DNA of 7,249 bases from Gemmatimonadota bacterium (lineage in GTDB: Bacteria > Gemmatimonadota > Gemmatimonadetes > Gemmatimonadales > GWC2-71-9), in assembly GCA_003221985.1 (NCBI GenBank), contig QHUQ01000108.1, forward strand, positions 1-7,249, given 5' to 3'. Made by a program: the position numbers and the translations under genes. Under the pieces are notes generated by a model. It was given only the letters and a program-made list of their open reading frames with translations, ran no database searches and had not been told where the DNA came from. Positions 6,562 to 7,249 of this stretch are shown piece after piece. Position 1 is the stretch's first letter; the number at the start of each line of letters is the position of its first letter.

Positions 6562-6577
6562 AGTGACGCGAATCACT
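6562..6577. promoter_or_regulatory. CRP/FNR-like dyad AGTGA-N6-TCACT
   Basis: The sequence AGTGACGCGAATCACT is a perfect dyad of 5-base arms around 6 bases and matches the CRP core GTGA-N6-TCAC. Its centre is about 79 bp before the ATG at 6649, an allowed distance for an activator site, though I see no convincing -10 at the matching spacing. Binding is inferred. Confidence 0.35.
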
Positions 6578-6633
6578 CGGAACCTCTAAACATCTGGACG
6601 CGATCGGGGTCAAAGGGAGCGCACAATCTTCAC

Positions 6634-6641
6634 AAGGAGGT
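6634..6641 (+). promoter_or_regulatory. Strong Shine-Dalgarno AAGGAGGT
   Basis: AAGGAGGT matches the anti-Shine-Dalgarno fully and ends 7 bases before the ATG at 6649, fixing that start. It is by far the strongest ribosome site in the window, suggesting high translation of the small lipoprotein. Confidence 0.8.
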
Positions 6642-6648
6642 GCGCTGA

Positions 6649-7047
6649 ATGAAACGTCACCTGCTTATCCTCGCGGCCACGCTGAGTCTCGCGGGCTGCG
6701 CGGGCGGATACACCAGCGCGGAGTTCGTCTACGCCGAGCCGGTCGAGTACGAGTATGCCGTGCCGGTGGATCACGTCGTGGTCGTGACGCGCGAGGTGCT
6801 CGTCACGCGGGGCTGGACGGTGTACCGCGTGCAGCGCTCGGGTCCCAACCGCATCATTTGGGCCCGCCGCGGAGATGACAGGATCGTCCGCATCTTCGCG
6901 ACCCCGCGGGGCGAGCGCGTCGCCGTGCGTGGGCTGCAGGAAGAGCGCGAACGCGGCGACCACGGCCGGCACAAGGGCTGGGCCAAGCGGGGCGAGCCGC
7001 GTGAAATCATCTCGGACATCGACGTCCGGCTGAGAGCGCGCGGCTAA
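6649..7047 (+). CDS. Small predicted lipoprotein of unknown function
   Basis: 132 residues. Lys2-Arg3, a hydrophobic stretch at 5-13 and the lipobox Leu14-Ala-Gly-Cys17 give a lipoprotein signal, with a mature protein of about 116 residues. After Cys17 come Gly, Tyr and Glu rich residues, then an alternating strand-like core (Val-Val-Val-Val-Thr-Arg-Glu-Val-Leu-Val, then Arg-Gly-Trp-Thr-Val-Tyr-Arg-Val) and Arg-Ile-Ile-Trp-Ala-Arg-Arg. The part after residue about 95 is highly charged (Glu-Arg-Glu-Arg-Gly-Asp-His-Gly-Arg-His-Lys). I do not recognise the family. The start is fixed by AAGGAGGT. It appears monocistronic: a divergent region lies upstream and a palindromic element directly downstream. 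A CRP/FNR-like dyad in the upstream region may regulate it. Confidence 0.8.
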   Translation: MKRHLLILAATLSLAGCAGGYTSAEFVYAEPVEYEYAVPVDHVVVVTREVLVTRGWTVYRVQRSGPNRIIWARRGDDRIVRIFATPRGERVAVRGLQEERERGDHGRHKGWAKRGEPREIISDIDVRLRARG

Positions 7048-7054
7048 TTCTTCC

Positions 7055-7126
7055 CACTCTCAAGAGTGTGCCCTGTGAATCGCTGCGCTTAAGCGCAGTG
7101 CCTTCCTGGGCTCACTCTTCAGAGTG
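7055..7126. repeat. 72-bp nested palindrome, REP-like element (three palindromes, 29-bp centre spacing)
   Basis: The stretch is an inverted repeat of two 36-base halves, identical at 28 of 36 positions, centred at 7090.5. Inside it are three smaller palindromes: CACTCT-ca-AGAGTG at 7055-7068, CTGCGCTTAAGCGCAG (16 bp, perfect) at 7083-7098, and CACTCT-tc-AGAGTG at 7113-7126. Their centres are 29 bp apart in each case. It begins 7 bp after the lipoprotein stop and ends 50 bp before the transposase-like start. It could fold as one long hairpin or three small ones. A terminator role is possible, but there is no T-tract. Position beside a Y1-type transposase suggests a REP/BIME-like substrate. Confidence 0.75.
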
Positions 7127-7176
7127 TTGACCCCCCCTGTTGCACGCCGCTTGATCTGTCCAGGCCATCGTGGATC

Positions 7177-7249
7177 GTGTCAGCCTACAAGATCTTCCTT
7201 CACCTTACTTGGTCGACTCATCGCCGCATGCCGATGATCGATCAGCCAA
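7177..7249 (+). CDS. N-terminus of IS200/Y1-type (RAYT-like) transposase, cut by window end
   Basis: Only 24 codons are visible. From a GTG at 7177 the frame reads Met-Ser then AYKIFLHLTWSTHRRMP followed by Met-Ile-Asp-Gln-Pro, and is still open at the right edge. The pattern 'hydrophobic-His-Leu-Thr-Trp-Ser-Thr-x-Arg-Arg-x-Pro-x-Ile-Asp' is the first beta strand and loop typical of Y1_Tnp proteins (IS200 family and REP-associated tyrosine transposases), which cut and join single-stranded DNA at hairpins. The catalytic HuH motif and Tyr would lie beyond the window, so activity cannot be judged. No strong Shine-Dalgarno precedes the GTG, and the frame is open further upstream, so the start is tentative. 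The adjacent 72-bp palindrome supports the assignment. Confidence 0.6.
   Translation, partial: MSAYKIFLHLTWSTHRRMPMIDQP

Larger units (their letters stand above)
6268..6648. other. 381-bp divergent intergenic region, no convincing gene
   Basis: This region separates the minus-strand envelope operon from the small lipoprotein gene. Short open frames cross it on both strands, but they have no ribosome site, no recognisable domain and low-complexity Arg/Pro content. It holds several non-coding signals listed separately: an imperfect tandem repeat (6321-6347), a minus-strand terminator (6375-6420), a second hairpin (6433-6474) and a CRP/FNR-like dyad (6562-6577). A weak minus-strand promoter for the operon may be TATACC at 6302-6307 with TTCCGC 17 bases upstream; the match is poor. 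Confidence 0.6.

Noticed and set aside
7127..7156. TTGACC after the palindrome as a -35 for the transposase-like gene
   Set aside because: No acceptable -10 lies 16-18 bases downstream; the best candidate matches the consensus at only half of its positions.

Overview
The window is high-GC DNA from an environmental bacterium, most likely Gemmatimonadota. The evidence is the lipoprotein N-terminus Cys-Gly-Gly-Asp-Gly-Thr-Gly-Pro, the ZU5-like secreted protein ending in HFSDYVVAW, and a DACNV-type diadenylate cyclase; this assignment comes from family knowledge, not a search. There are eight protein genes, two of them cut by the window edges. I found no tRNA, rRNA or CRISPR array.

Left part (1-3022), nucleotide signalling. 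The 3' end of a ZU5-like secreted protein gene overlaps by 7 bases the GTG start of a TPR + HD-GYP phosphodiesterase gene with all expected metal ligands. On the other strand a DACNV-DisA_N diadenylate cyclase homologue runs toward it, and the two genes overlap tail to tail by 71 bp. A predicted second-messenger hydrolase and a predicted second-messenger synthase therefore share their 3' ends.

Middle (3023-6267), envelope proteins. A 62-bp divergent gap separates the cyclase gene from a four-helix CopD/DUF2269-like membrane protein gene on the plus strand. That gene converges, with 4 bp between stop codons, on a tightly packed minus-strand operon. The operon encodes, in transcription order, a zinc-ribbon RDD membrane protein, a secreted protein with a TonB-C-like C-terminal domain (4-bp overlap), and a lipoprotein (3-bp gap). 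All three products are predicted to be in the envelope; no specific function can be assigned.

Right part (6268-7249). A 381-bp divergent intergenic region holds a convincing minus-strand intrinsic terminator with no gene upstream of it, a second hairpin, a short tandem repeat and a CRP/FNR-like dyad. It is followed by a small lipoprotein gene with a strong Shine-Dalgarno sequence. Downstream is a 72-bp nested palindrome made of three palindromes with centres exactly 29 bp apart. It lies 50 bp before what reads as the start of an IS200/Y1-type (RAYT-like) transposase gene, cut by the window end. A palindromic element beside such a gene is the arrangement expected of a REP/RAYT-like unit, and it is the most interesting structure here, together with the convergent cyclase/HD-GYP pair.
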